DNA of 64,000 bases from Sipunculus nudus. Lineage: Eukaryota > Annelida > Sipuncula > Golfingiida > Sipunculidae. The translations under genes and the position numbers were made by a program. The notes beneath the pieces are model-generated. The model was not told the origin of the DNA. It did not search any database and was given only the letters and a program-made list of their open reading frames with translations. The stretch is from positions 48,310,714 to 48,374,713 of the forward strand of contig CM049320.1 in assembly GCA_026874595.1 (NCBI GenBank), in the 5' to 3' direction. Positions 12,486 to 25,467 of this stretch are shown one piece after another. How positions within the stretch are numbered: position 1 is the first letter of the stretch; every line of letters starts with the position of its first letter.

Positions 12486-13660
12486 ATAAACTTTGAATTC
12501 CTCTTCAGATAATAGTTTATGGTCACTTCATAAACCTGTTATGAAGATTCTCAAATGTAAAGAAAAAATGTAATTCCTAATATAAAAAAATAAGTAAAAA
12601 ATATTTTTTAATTGTCATTCATTAATTTAAGTGTTTGTTTGTTTATAAATTATCACAAAAACTTAATATGTTCCTTGAGTTTGAATCAAGTTAATTGTTT
12701 TCAGGAAATTAATATAGCAACCAAGAAGGATTTACAAGGGAGTGAACAGCTTATCACTGACAATATATACGTGTGTGCAGACTAAGCTATACAATGACCC
12801 TCTCTCACTGTAGGGATTATCAGAACAAAATACCATGTAACAACAAATTCAAAAGAATAGCAGTAAACATGTACCGGTATGTACATGTGTGTGAAAATCC
12901 AATTAATCAGTTCAAGAAATGTTTACATGAGATGTGAGTGCCATGAAGGGGCTGCAGTTTAAGGCTTGTTATGTTTATGGGCATAAAACTGTGAATGAAC
13001 ATCAATACTTAACCGAACTCAACGGACCGGGAGGAAAGTGTTCTTACTGTTGGGATGATGCTGTGGCTGTAACTCACGCTAGATCTGTAGTCAGACACAA
13101 CAGTTTACAGTCACATGGATGTCAGTAACACTTCAGAATCACCAGGGTGGTTATCATGTTGTTTTCTTAGAGTGAATTGATTCTGCTGTTATACCGTTGG
13201 AAGCTCCCGGCTTGCTGAACTCTTAATCCTGTAAAGGAAAATAAAAGAGGCTGATTGTTAATGACATGTAGGGGATCCATCAAACCAGCGTACATGCAAT
13301 ATGTTGAAACCGGGTTGGAAGAATAAGTTACAGCAGTGTTGTGAAGTGAACCTGCTAACACTGGTGTGTGCGTTCTTTGGCTTGTTTTGGTGTGGTTTAG
13401 CAGCCTCCATGCTATATATGTACTCACAGTTTCTTCCACCTATACCACAAGGTTTGTCTCTATCTTCATGGATCATGTTTTTGTGTTGTCTCAGTCATCA
13501 AAAATGATGTACTGTTTATATCACATCATACTTTATTATTATTGTGAAACATGAAAGACCATTTATAACATTTTTTCTTAACTGGGCTGCCTTGTTTGCA
13601 TTTATTATACTTGTAAATGGTAGACTACTTAGTTATGTTCATGTTAACAAGCCTAAAAGG
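12486..13660. other. Unique sequence, no supported exon
   Basis: Overlapping ORFs on both strands at 13167-13554 reach 90 codons but share the same DNA in different frames. None shows a known domain. A hydrophobic stretch in one + frame (13301-13507) is leucine/cysteine-rich by composition only. No convincing acceptor/donor pair was identified. Confidence 0.4.
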
Positions 13661-13800
13661 AATACATTTGAGGCTCTGAGTGACCTGTCAATTCAACATG
13701 CCTCAAGAACATATTTTCAGGCTCTGAGCGACTTGTCATTTCAACATGCCTCAGAGGAATACATTTTCAGGCTCATTCTCAGTCACTTCAACATAGCCAT
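13661..13800. repeat. 48-50-bp repeat, about 3 units, plus a distant single unit
   Basis: AGGCTCTGAG recurs at 13671 and 13719 and as AGGCTCATTC at 13769. Each is followed by a variant of CAACATGCCTCAGAGGAATA. A single related unit, CTTCAACATGCCTCAGAG, lies about 600 bp downstream near 14362-14395, so the motif has also been copied outside the array. Confidence 0.7.
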
Positions 13801-14599
13801 GACGTCCAGAATCAGTAGGCAGTGATAATTGGGCTGGTAAGCCTACTTGAGTTGTGATACAAGCAGTATCGAGGAATGCATCGCAGTGTTCCAACATGTT
13901 GCGTTCATATTGTGGTAAACAGTCCATAATCTTAACATTATGCTACGAATGATAAATTAACACAAGAGAATACATATGAACTCATAACCTAAACTAAAAC
14001 ACCATCTATTTGGTAACCAGTCATTTCATGTATCGCATTCAATAATCTGTGCGTGCCATGCCTGTATTCATGCGGTCAGAAATTCAACAAACATGCAGAG
14101 GGGTTTACCAACCTGCTGAGTTTAAATGGATCTTTTCTCCCTCATGTTTGTTGTTTTTAGAAATTACACTTAAAATTCTAACAATTAATTTGGTTTTTAT
14201 CAATTGACAGTGTACCTTTAGGCCATGAGGTGTTGTAAAAAATAACAAAAATATTTGCACCCTCATGGGGCCTTATAATGCATTTCTTAGACCCAGATTT
14301 AAAGGCACTCTGACAACCAGTAATCTGGTCATAATGTCAGAGGGCCGATATAGCACTAACTTCAACATGCCTCAGAGAAATACATTTTCAGGCTTTTAGT
14401 GACAGAACAAGCACAAAGATGTGTGGGTAAAAAAATCCAGAATAAAAAATTTGAACACAAACTGTTTGAATTCATGGAATTATCATTCTGAAATCATGAG
14501 CATAAGTAATGATAAAAATGGTTGAGTTGTTTTGCTGCCTTACATATCTCAGCATGAACCGTCTGATGATTTTGTTACAGTATAGTTTTTCTGTTTCAG
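13801..14599. other. Non-coding sequence upstream of the micro-exon
   Basis: Apart from the stray repeat unit near 14380, I see unique AT-rich DNA. Its end carries a strong polypyrimidine tract and CAG acceptor immediately before 14600. Confidence 0.5.
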
Positions 14600-14635
14600 A
14601 TGTCCCATACAAGGCCAAACCCCCACCACCTGAAG
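14600..14635 (+). CDS. 36-bp proline-rich micro-exon (internal, phase 1-1)
   Basis: The exon is preceded by TTTTTCTGTTTCAG and followed by GTAAGTTC, near-consensus acceptor and donor. Read with one base carried in from an upstream exon (phase 1), it encodes D/VPYKAKPPPPE and leaves one G for the next codon, so both flanking introns are phase 1 and the exon is exactly 12 codons. Phase-1 symmetric exons are typical of modular extracellular proteins. The content looks like a flexible proline-rich linker rather than a domain. Joining to the follistatin/Kazal exon at 32945 keeps the frame (the split G plus CC gives Ala), so I infer the same gene, possibly as an alternatively used cassette. It could be a chance splice-like match; the strength of both sites argues against that. 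No transcript evidence is available. Confidence 0.55.
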
Positions 14636-17019
14636 GTAAGTTCTCGTTACAGAATGTCCATTCCATTTGTATTCTGAAACATAATATATGTGTATGTTAC
14701 ATAATGTTAATGACTTGTATGGAATTGCACATGATCAAGCAACTGGTTAGTTTCATGTTAATATTCCAACAGACGGATGATGTAAGTTGATTGATGATGC
14801 AGCTGTGCATGCCATGTTTGTTTCTGTTATTGTGTCTTGACCTTTAAGTTTTGATTGTTCAAGAACTGGTTGTTTAATTTGTCTTGTTATAACTAAATTG
14901 TGAATGATTGACACACGGTGGATGTACAAGGATTGCTACAATTTCTTTGCTTTCTTTCTTGAACAGATATAAACTGTTGTGTACCCTGGTCACTGTGTCC
15001 AATCGTGGGAGTGGACACCCAAATGGTTACCACCCAGAACAGTTGGGAAATATATGAAAAAGAGAAATATTTTGAAATATAATTAGAGGCCAGCAAGTCA
15101 GCTTTGGGGTGACATTGATGGTAAACTTTTACTTGCCGTGGGAGACCATTAGGCGGGGACAGCGGGAGTGTTTGATTTATGTTCTCTATAACTGGTCTCG
15201 AGGGATTAGATACTGGCTCAGTCTGAGTCACCTTCAGAAATACAGACCACTGTTATCTCACGTGGTACTAACCTTAATTGTGTTATCTTCAAACAATGTC
15301 TTGTATGTCAATGATTGCTGAAGGACTCTACACACACACTTTTCCTTAAATATTTCATGAAGTCTTTCCATGAAAATGTTTTTTATTGTATTTAAAGGTT
15401 TTATTTTTTAACAATTTCCTAGATTTTAATGAAGGATGAACTAGAAGAGTAAAATCATGTAATATTTTATATTTAAAACAGGTGCATGGAATCTTTTCTT
15501 AACATATAATCCACCATTGTATTGTTTATTCTGAGACCTAATGATAAGAAATGTTGCCTGTTGAACCAAAATTATGAAAATGTGATGTGCTTTGTTAACA
15601 TGGCCCTTCAGCAGTTGTTACATTCTGGAGAATTAAAAAAAAAAATCACTCATCAAGTATGTATTACAACTTTCATTACAAAGTTGAGCTGAATTTATAA
15701 GCAAGCTCTGTAGATTACTGATCTGGTCTGTTTACTGTCTGAGGATTGTGAATATAAATGGAGGTAAAGCCTTTGTTGCAGTCACATTGTACATTCACCA
15801 TTGATTTTGAGGATACATCATTGAGTGCATCACTGTTATGACATTGTATTGAAGCTGTGTGACCTTGGTATGCATGGTGTAAGAACGTTAGGTATGCACT
15901 AATGATTAAGAAAATAAAAACCTATAAGTGTTACACTCACTCTTTCTAAATATTTGCTTATGTGATTTTTAATTCATCATAACAGCATAACACAAGTATA
16001 CATATAAGTTATAAAAAAATATCAATTTTACCAAAGTTGAAGGACCCAAGGGTAAGTTATTTTTTTCTGAGATAACACTAAAATTAGATTTTAACTCCCC
16101 CATTTTGAATAACTTTGGTGTATATGTCAGTGAATATACAACAGGTTATAAGTAACTTGGTCTGATACATTTAAACTTTTAGACCCAAGAGAACTTTGAT
16201 TTAATTGCCATGGGAGTGTTAACTATCCAGACTACAAATTCAGAGTTAACTCCCCTAGTGTGGTACCTTGAAAGACCCTCTCTCTTTCTGAGCTGACCAA
16301 ATCCTTGATCCCAAAGCCTTTATTCATTGTTGACCATTGTCTCGACCTCTGACCTTGGTAACTTAACCTTCTGTTGACCTGATACTAACCTTTGCACCTT
16401 GACCCTTGATGATACCTTAATGGAGGAATTGTTCTTCATAACCCAATCTTGATCTTAATGACATCACATGTGGGCAAGTGATTGTGATAAACCATGTTGG
16501 TGAGGAGTTTAAAAGGGCTTAAACTGTAACAGCCGCCTGGTGGACTGGTTTGCGGTGTAAAACCTTCCTGCAGAATCCTGCTTTTAAACACTATTTGTGA
16601 TGTCCCATAGACATTTTACAGATTTCTGAACATGTCTAATGGAATCAAATTGTAGATGTAATATTCACTTGACATATACCCGTCTAATGTGTTCCCATCC
16701 CCTACCAGTATATGTTGTATGTACTAGTGGTGTGTAACAGCATGGCAGATGGTAGGCTCCCTCAGAATCACATCAATGTTAACTGTCTTCATCTTTTATA
16801 TGTGAACTGGTATAACTCAACTCTTGTAATGTTATGTTTATGTTTATTTTATCTGTTAATTTAAAACCATACAAGACTAGGATTTATTAAGTTCTTATCA
16901 TATTAATTTTTAAGGATATGATGTATATTTGTTATAACAATATACATAAAGAATTAGAATATGGAAACTGCCTGTAACTGTCCAGAGCATGAAGCACTAA
17001 AGCATGGATTGATAATAGG
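14636..17019. other. Probable intron, unique sequence
   Basis: AT-rich DNA with short ORFs only. The longest, 14893-15231 on the minus strand, has 112 codons and no recognisable motif. Nothing else stands out before the 41-bp array. Confidence 0.5.
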
Positions 17020-20000
17020 CATGATATGTGAATGAAACACGCTGACAGTGTAGGTAACATAATATGTGAATGAAACACGCTGATAGAGTAGGTAACATCA
17101 TGAAATGTGAATGAAACACGCTGACAGAGTAGGTAACATCATGATATGTGAATGAAACACGCTGATAGAGTAGATAACATCATGATATGTGAATGAAACA
17201 CGCTGATAGAGTAGGTAACATCATGAAATGTGAATGAAACACGCTGACAGAGTAGGTAACATCATGATATGTGAATGAAACACGCTGATAGAGTAGATAA
17301 CATCATGATATGTGAATGAAACATGCTGACAGAGTAGGTAACATCATGATATGTGAATGAAACATGCTGATAGAGTAGGTCACATCATGATATGTGAATG
17401 AAAGGTGCTGATAGAGTAGGTCACATCATGATATGTGAATGAAACATGCTGACAGAGTAGGTAATATCATGATATGTGAATGAAACATGCTGATAGAGTA
17501 GGTCACATCATGATATGTGAATGAAACATGCTGATAGAGTAGGTCACATCATGATATGTGAATGAAACATGCTGATAGAGTAGGTCACATCATGATATGT
17601 GAATGAAAGGTGCTGATAGAGTAGGTCACATCATGATATGTGAATGAAAGGTGCTGTTAGAGTAGGTAACATCATGATATCTGAATGAAACACGCTGACA
17701 GAGTAGATAACATCATGATATGTGAATGAAACACGCTGACAGAGTAGGTCACATCATGATATGTGAATGAAACACGCTGATAGAGTAGATAAAATCATGA
17801 TATGTGAATGAAACATGCTGACAGAGTAGGTAACATCATGATATGTGAATGAAACATGCTGACAGAGTAGATAACATCATGATATGTGAATGAAACATGC
17901 TGACAGAGTAGGTCACATCATGATATGTGAATGAAACACGCTGATAGAGTAGGTCACATCATGATATGTGAATGAAACACGCTGATAGAGTAGGTCACAT
18001 CATGATATGTGAATGAAACACGCTGATAGAGTAGGTAACATCATGATATGTGAATGAAACACGCTGACAGAGTAGATAACATCATGATATGTGAATGAAA
18101 GGTGCTGATAGAGTAGGTCACATCATGATATGTGAATGAAACACGCTGACAGAGTAGGTAACATCATGATATGTGAATGAAACACGCTGACAGAGGAGGT
18201 AACATCATGATATGTGAATGAAACACGCTGATAGAGTAGGTCACATCATGATATGTGAATGAAACACGCTGATAGAGTAGGTCACATCATGATATGTGAA
18301 TGAAACACGCTGACAGAGTAGGTAACATCATGATATGTGAATGAAAGGTGCTGACAGAGTAGGTAACATCATGATATGTGAATGAAAGGTGCTGATAGAG
18401 GAGGTAACATCATGATATGTGAATGAAACACGCTGATAGAGGAGGTAACATCATGATATGTGAATGAAACACGCTGATAGAGGAGGTCACATCATGATAT
18501 GTGAATGAAACACGCTGATAGAGTAGATAACATCATGATATGTGAATGAAACATGCTGACAGAGTAGGTAACATCATGATATGTGAATGAAACATGCTGA
18601 TAGAGTAGGTAACATCATGATATGTGAATGAAACACGCTGATAGAGTAGGTCACATCATGATATGTGAATGAAACATGCTGATAGAGTAGGTCACATCAT
18701 GATATGTGAATTAAACACGCTGATAGAGTAGGTCACATCATGATATGTGAATGAAAGGTGCTGATAGAGGAGGTCACATCATGATATGTGAATGAAACAC
18801 GCTGATAGAGGAGGTAACATCATGATATGTGAATGAAACACGCTGATAGAGTAGGTCACATCATGATATGTGAATTAAACACGCTAATAGAGTAGGTAAC
18901 ATCATGATATGTGAATGAAAGGTGCTGATAGAGTAGGTCACATCATGATATGTGAATGAAAGGTGCTGATAGAGTAGATAACATCATGATATGTGAATGA
19001 AAGGTGCTGATAGAGTAGGTAACATCATGATATGTGAATGAAACACGCTGACAGAGTAGGTCACATCATGATATGTGAATGAAACATGCTGACAGAGTAG
19101 GTCACATCATGATATGTGAATGAAAGGTGCTGACAGAGTAGGTAACATCATGATATGTGAATGAAAGGTGCTGATAGAGGAGGTAACATCATGATATGTG
19201 AATGAAACACGCTGATAGAGGAGGTCACATCATGATATGTGAATGAAACACGCTGATAGAGTAGGTCACATCATGATATGTGAATGAAACACGCTGACAG
19301 AGTAGGTAACATCATGATATGTGAATGAAACATGCTGACAGAGTAGGTAACATCATGATATGTGAATGAAACATGCTGATAGAGTAGGTCACATCATGAT
19401 ATGTGAATGAAACACGCTGATAGAGTAGGTCACATCATGATATGTGAATGAAACATGCTGACAGTGTAGGTAACATCATGATATGTTAATGAAACATGCT
19501 GACAGAGTAGGTCACGTCATGATATGTGAATGAAACATGCTGACAGTGTAGGTAACATCATGATATGTTAATGAAACACGCTGACAGTGTAGGTAACATC
19601 ATGATATGTGAATGAAACACGCTGACAGAGTAGGTAACATCATGATATGTGAATGAAAGGTGCTGGTAGAGTAGATAACATCATGATATGTGAATGAAAC
19701 ATGCTGACAGAGTAGGTAACATCATGATATGTGAATGAAACACGCTGACAGAGTAGGTAACATCATGATATGTGAATGAAACACGCTGACAGAGTAGGTA
19801 ACATCATGATATGTGAATGAAAGATGCTGATAGAGTAGGTCACATCATGATATGTGAATGAAACACGCTGATAGAGTAGGTCACATCATGATATGTGAAT
19901 GAAACATGCTAACAGAGTAGGTAACTTCATGATATGTGAATGAAATACGCTGACAGTGTAGGTAACATCATGATATGTGAATGAAACGTGCTGACAGTGT

Positions 20001-21942
20001 AGGTAACATCATGATATGTGAATGAAACACGCTGATAGAGTAGGTAACATCATGATATGTGAATGAAACACGCTGACAGAGTAGGTAACATCATGATATG
20101 TGAATGAAACATGCTGACAGCGTAGGTAACATCATGATATGTGAATGAAACACGCTGACAGAGTAGGTAACATCATGATATGTGAATGAAACACGCTGAC
20201 AGAGTAGGTAACATCATGATATGTGAATGAAAGATGCTGACAGAGTAGGTAACATCATGATATGTGAATGAAACACGCTGACAGAGTAGGTAACATCATG
20301 ATATGTGAATGAAACACGCTGATAGAGTAGGTAACATCATGATATGTGAATGAAACACGCTGATAGAGTAGGTAACATCATGATATGTGAATGAAACACG
20401 CTGATAGAGGAGGTAACATCATGATATGTGAATGAAACACGCTGATAGAGGAGGTCACATCATGATATGTGAATGAAACACGCTGATAGAGTAGGTAACA
20501 TCATGATATGTGAATGAAACACGCTGATAGAGGAGGTCACATCATGATATGTGAATGAAACACGCTGACAGAGTAGGTAACATCATGATATGTGAATGAA
20601 AGATGCTGATAGAGTAGGTCACATCATGATATGTGAATGAAACACGCTGATAGAGTAGGTCACATCATGATATGTGAATGAAACATGCTAACAGAGTAGG
20701 TAACTTCATGATATGTGAATGAAATACGCTGACAGTGTAGGTAACATCATGATATGTGAATGAAACGTGCTGACAGTGTAGGTAACATCATGATATGTTA
20801 ATGAAACGTGCTGACAGTGTAGGTAACATCATGATATATTAATGAAACGTGCTGACAGTGTAGGTAACATCATGATATGTTAATGAAACATGCTGACAGT
20901 GTAGGTAACATCATGATATGTGAATGAAACGTGCTGACAGTGTAGGTAACATCATGATATGTGAATGAAACACGCTGATAGAGTAGGTAACATCATGATA
21001 TGTGAATGAAACACGCTGACAGAGTAGGTAACATCATGATATGTGAATGAAAGATGCTGACAGTGTAGGTAACATCATGATATGTGAATGAAACACGCTG
21101 ATAGAGTAGGTAACATCATGATATGTGAATGAAACACGCTGATAGAGTAGGTAACATCATGATATGTGAATGAAACACGCTGATAGAGGAGGTAACATCA
21201 TGATATGTGAATGAAACACGCTGATAGAGTAGGTAACATCATGATATGTGAATGAAACACGCTGATAGAGGAGGTCACATCATGATATGTGAATGAAACA
21301 CGCTGATAGAGTAGGTAACATCATGATATGTGAATGAAACACGCTGATAGAGTAGGTAACATCATGATATGTGAATGAAACACGCTGACAGAGTAGGTAA
21401 CATCATGATATGTGAATGAAAGATGCTGATAGAGTAGGTCACATCATGATATGTGAATGAAACACGCTGATAGAGTAGGTCACATCATGATATGTGAATG
21501 AAACATGCTAACAGAGTAGGTAACTTCATGATATGTGAATGAAATACGCTGACAGTGTAGGTAACATCATGATATGTGAATGAAACGTGCTGACAGTGTA
21601 GGTAACATCATGATATGTTAATGAAACGTGCTGACAGTGTAGGTAACATCATGATATATTAATGAAACGTGCTGACAGTGTAGGTAACATCATGATATGT
21701 TAATGAAACATGCTGACAGTGTAGGTAACATCATGATATGTTAATGAAACGTGCTGACAGAGTAGGTCACATCATGATATGTGAATGAAACATGCTGACA
21801 GTGTAGGTAACATCATGATATGTTAATGAAACATGCTGACAGTGTAGGTAACATCATGATATGTTAATGAAACGTGCTGACAGTGTAGGTAACATCATGA
21901 TATGTTAATGAAACGTGCTGACAGTGTAGGTAACATCATGAT
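17020..21942. repeat. 41-bp satellite array, about 120 units
   Basis: The unit is CATGATATGTGAATGAAACA followed by CGCTGATAGAGTAGGTAACAT; the period is exactly 41 bp (17109 to 17150). Units differ at a few fixed positions: ACACGC, ACATGC, AGGTGC or AACGTGC; GATAG or GACAG; GTAGGTAAC, GTAGGTCAC or GAGGAGGT. Combinations recur in the same order, showing higher-order duplication, most clearly with GCTAACAGAGTAGGTAACTT at 19908, 20687 and 21507. The 3' end is enriched in the GTTAATG/CAGTG variant. Stops occur in the repeat, so it is not coding. Confidence 0.96.
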
Positions 21943-22370
21943 CTGATCATAATGAGTGACTGATGTTGTAGTTGACAGTCATCATGTTGGATGTGTAGAC
22001 TTCTGGTGTCACGAGTATTACAGTGTGTATGGTTTATATAATGAGTAAGACATGAAGTAATCTGTATCAGAAACAAACTGTGTCATTTGATGATTCAATG
22101 ACTATTATTAAGATACATGTTAGCAAATTGCTTATCTTTAGGGTCAATTTATTTAAATGATTCGTGTACATGCAAGTTTTGAGTCCCTTACTCTGGTTCT
22201 ATATTTGTTTTATCTGCCCTCTGTCTTCCTCTCCTTGTTCTTAACAATTAACAGTTCCTCCAGATGTAAATGTGGTTTGTGTCTTCAGGGCACCTTGTTG
22301 CACTGTATAGACCATTTTATATAATAATAATTTGACTTAGCAGTTTAAAGTGTTAACACTTTAAGATATT
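21943..22370. other. Unique sequence between satellite and dispersed repeat
   Basis: About 430 bp of ordinary sequence in which I see no feature. Confidence 0.5.
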
Positions 22371-23778
22371 TTTTGCTCAGCTGACTATAAGTCATCTGAG
22401 TTAAAGTCGTGGTCCTTTTTCTGTTGTCCGGCCGTCTGTCGGTTAACAGGGCACATTTTGGAACCGTTGGACCTGCTAATCCAAAATTTTGCATACAGTG
22501 AGATGTCCCCAAAATCTCTTACCCTACTGAAAATTGGGTCACTAAGTATTCGTTCCTTTCAGATATTAAGGAAAAGCCTCCGTTTTCCATTAAAAACCCA
22601 TTGTTACAATTCAAGACTACCTTATATCAAAACCACTGATCTGAATTTGATCATAGTAAATATTCATATTCTCCCATACATTTCCTATGTACATACCAAA
22701 AATTAGGTCAGTATTGCGTAAATTGTTTAAGTTATGGGCCCAAACAAAATGCACTTTGTAAAAATTAGGAAATATATTTACTCATTTAACATGAGAATTG
22801 CTGATGCTAGAAACTTTTTTTCAGGGATATAACTTCATTTAATAAAGATTCAATTGTATACAGAAAATAAGATCTGAATTTTGCAATTTATTAGGTTATT
22901 AGCATAAATATAAAATTAGTACCTTAAATTTTTCCCAACTTTGGCCACGGCACGTTTTTTTTCCTGTAAGTACTGTGGATTTTGTTTTCACAGCATTTAC
23001 ACATAAAGATTTAATCTGTTAAAATCTGAAATTTGAAAATAAAAGCTGCAAAATTAGGCTAGTTATTGAATTTTTTTGGAGGCTCTTGATGTATTCCCTT
23101 ACATTGTCAAGCAGTCCACTTTGGTCACTGTAGGTCATTCAGTGCAGCTCTCTATGCTCCCCTGGCTCATGTTATGTAATCCTATCACTGGGGCAAGCCC
23201 TCTCTCTTGTTGAGCTTGATCAGGATGTCTGCAGTTAATACCACAGGGAGCCTTTCTCTCCCTCCCCCCATTCTGTTGACAGACCTGTACTATAAATAAG
23301 ATGAATCTTATAATTTCACATTTTTTTAGCAGTGAGCGGTAACAACAGAGACCCCTCCCCTCAATTACCCCTTCAATGCACAGTACAAATAAACAAGACA
23401 AATCTAATAATTTTAATGTTAAATTAATTCTTTTTGTTGAGACTTGGACAATTTTTATTTTTTTTTTAAAATAAATGTTCAGGAATTTAATCCTAATATT
23501 AAAATGTGATAAAATATTAGGATCTCATGTAAGTGCTGACTAGATTTAAGATGATATAATTACTTTGTAGCATTTCATTCATATCTCTTAAAGTTGGCCG
23601 GGCCTAGGTGTGAATGACACTGTTAAACTTATTTTTTTAAAATCAGGAATATTGGTCAAGCTTTATTGGATTAATTTTTAACTTGTATGGCCATATATTT
23701 AACTTTTTTAAAACTTTAATTACCTTTACACATTATTTGTTTATGAAATGTAACATATATAACATTTACCGCAGCCCC
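22371..23778 (+). mobile_element. AGCTCAGCTGA repeat family, older copy, 5' part
   Basis: It starts TTTGCTCAGCTGACTATAAG, continues GTCATCTGAGTTAAAGTCGTG and a GTCCGGCCGTC tract, then the body GGAACCGTTGGACC...CCAAAATTTTGCATAC...TATCAAAACCACTGATCTG that is shared with the copies at 23779, 41187, 41822 and 54493. Compared with them it is more diverged and its middle differs. It is interrupted at 23778 by a second copy. A matching tail at about 25665-25703 suggests this older copy resumes after the insertion. Confidence 0.7.
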
Positions 23779-25467
23779 TTTTTAGCTCAGCTGACTATAA
23801 GTCATCTGAGTTATAGTCGTGGTCCATTGTCCGTCGTCCGTCCGTCTGTCTTGCCGTCCGTCCGTCTGTCTGTCCGTCCGTCCGTCCGTAGATGTGGCAC
23901 ATTTTGAAACCGTAAGACCTAGGAATCCAAAATTCAGCATAATGTTAGATTTCCCCAAGATCTCCTACCAAGTCGAAAACTGGGTCTTTGCGACTTCGTT
24001 CCTTTAAGTAATTAAGGAAAAACCTCAATTTTTTTTTATTAAAAACCCATTTTCACACTTCAGGACTGCCTAATATCAAAACCACTCATCTGTTTTTCCT
24101 CATATTTACCATGAATATTCCTCTACATAGTTCCTATGTACATGCCAGAAATTAAGTCTGTTATATAATGGACTTTGTAAAAAATCAGGAAAAATATTTA
24201 CTCACTTAACACAAAAAATTTTGAAACTAGAGTCTATTTTCCCAAGTATATAACTATGTTTAATTAAGATTCAATTGTTTTTACCAAAATTAGATCTGAA
24301 TTTTGTAAATTTTTTAAGTTATTAGCATATAAATAAAATCAGTACCTTAAATTTTGCCCAACTTTGACCATGGCACGTTTTTTTCTTGTAAGTATCATTG
24401 ATTTAATTTTCACAGCATGTAAACATAAATATTTAATTTGTTTAAATCTGAAATTTGAAAATAAAAGCTTGAAAATTAAGCTAGTTATTGATTTTTTTCT
24501 TGAGACTCTATTGTAGTCATTTGCCTTGATTACAGATTACAGATGCAGGGTCCCACTCCAGGTCACTGGAAGTCAGCCATGCCAGGGTTTCTTATTTGTT
24601 ACAGTCACTGGGGGAGATCCCCTGCTGTGACAGGTGTATGGTTATTCTCATATTACCACCCCAATCATCACCCCCCCCCCCCCACACACACACATCCCTA
24701 CCAAGTGTTATGCAGTAATTTTCGTTTTCACTGTATCTCCTTAATTGTAATGCTGATTCCACTCCGATATGCAAAAACTTTCCTTGAAAAAATAATTCAA
24801 GGTGTAATCCAGAAGATGCAATTGCAGATTTAAAAGATATATTTTTGTGGTAAAAAATAAATAAATGTTTGTTTGCATGATGTGGTGTTATCTGACAAGG
24901 TTGAGATTTATGAATCAACTTCTATATTCAGATATATATGTTATATTGGAAATGTATGGAAATATAAATTTAAATTAAAAAAAAATTGATGTGATAAAAA
25001 AATGAGGATTTAATACAAACATTTGTTCATTATTTTCCTGCCTCAGCAGAATTTGAGATCAGGCTTTGTTTGCCCTGTTTTATGTTGTTAATTAGTTATA
25101 TTTCAACTGAATACATTTCATAAAAAATACATATATATTTAATATTATATATTATACAAAAAAAAAAGATTCAATTGAACAAATGTGTAAACTACTGAAA
25201 TGTCAACAGTTAATCAAAAAGCCAACTAATGATCATGGTAATAGTACAGATCATTTGTTCACAAACTGCTCACATGCTTCAGTTTCAACATTAGGAAACA
25301 CATGGTCAGGTCACAAAATATAATTTGCAACAATTTCTAGCTCATCAATACAAACCAATCATATAAACCAACCATGGCCTCTATTACCTCTTCCTCTTAC
25401 ACTTTATCTCCATTTGATATTATTTTAGATTTTCAGCTGAGCACAGTGACCCATAGGTCCCTTGTTT
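23779..25467 (+). mobile_element. AGCTCAGCTGA repeat family, full-length nested copy A
   Basis: Head: TTTTTAGCTCAGCTGACTAT, then a CCGTCCGTCTGTC simple tract and GTGGCACATTTTGAAACC. Tail: TCAGCTGAGCACAGTGACCC followed by ATAGGTCCCTTGTTT. The head's AGCTCAGCTGA and the tail's TCAGCTGAGC are inverse complements, giving short imperfect inverted ends. The interior has an AT-rich half, a hairpin (TGTTACAGTCACTGGGGGAG then ATCCCCTGCTGTGACA, 24597-24634), a poly-C/CA tract, and an endonuclease-like decayed frame at 25183-25330. Length is about 1.69 kb. The class is unknown to me. Confidence 0.8.
25183..25330 (+). pseudogene. Decayed endonuclease-like frame inside repeat copy A
   Basis: The frame from ATG at 25183 reads CQQLIKKPTND, GNSTDHLFTN and then WSGHKI before a stop. 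The pattern L-I-x-x-P-T, about ten residues, then D-H-L-F-T-N and a W-S-(D/G)-H element resembles the C-terminal part of the apurinic-like endonuclease domain in non-LTR retrotransposons, which often shows a PT...IDHIFTN...SDH arrangement (family knowledge). The expected Asp of the SDH motif is Gly here. Related frames occur at 43411-43560 and 55636-55790. The similarity is short and I could not test it. Confidence 0.35.

Noticed and set aside
13301-13507. Possible membrane protein exon (hydrophobic frame)
   Set aside because: Hydrophobicity in a T-rich frame is common by chance, three other frames overlap it, and there is no donor/acceptor pair.
17020-21942. CRISPR-like array
   Set aside because: Units are contiguous with no unique spacers and the context is an animal intron; this is a satellite.
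23819-24007. Arg/Ser/Pro-rich ORF with repeated RPSV/VRPS
   Set aside because: It is produced by the CCGTCCGTCTGTC simple tract at the head of a dispersed repeat. The same happens at 41159-41449 and 41820-42035.
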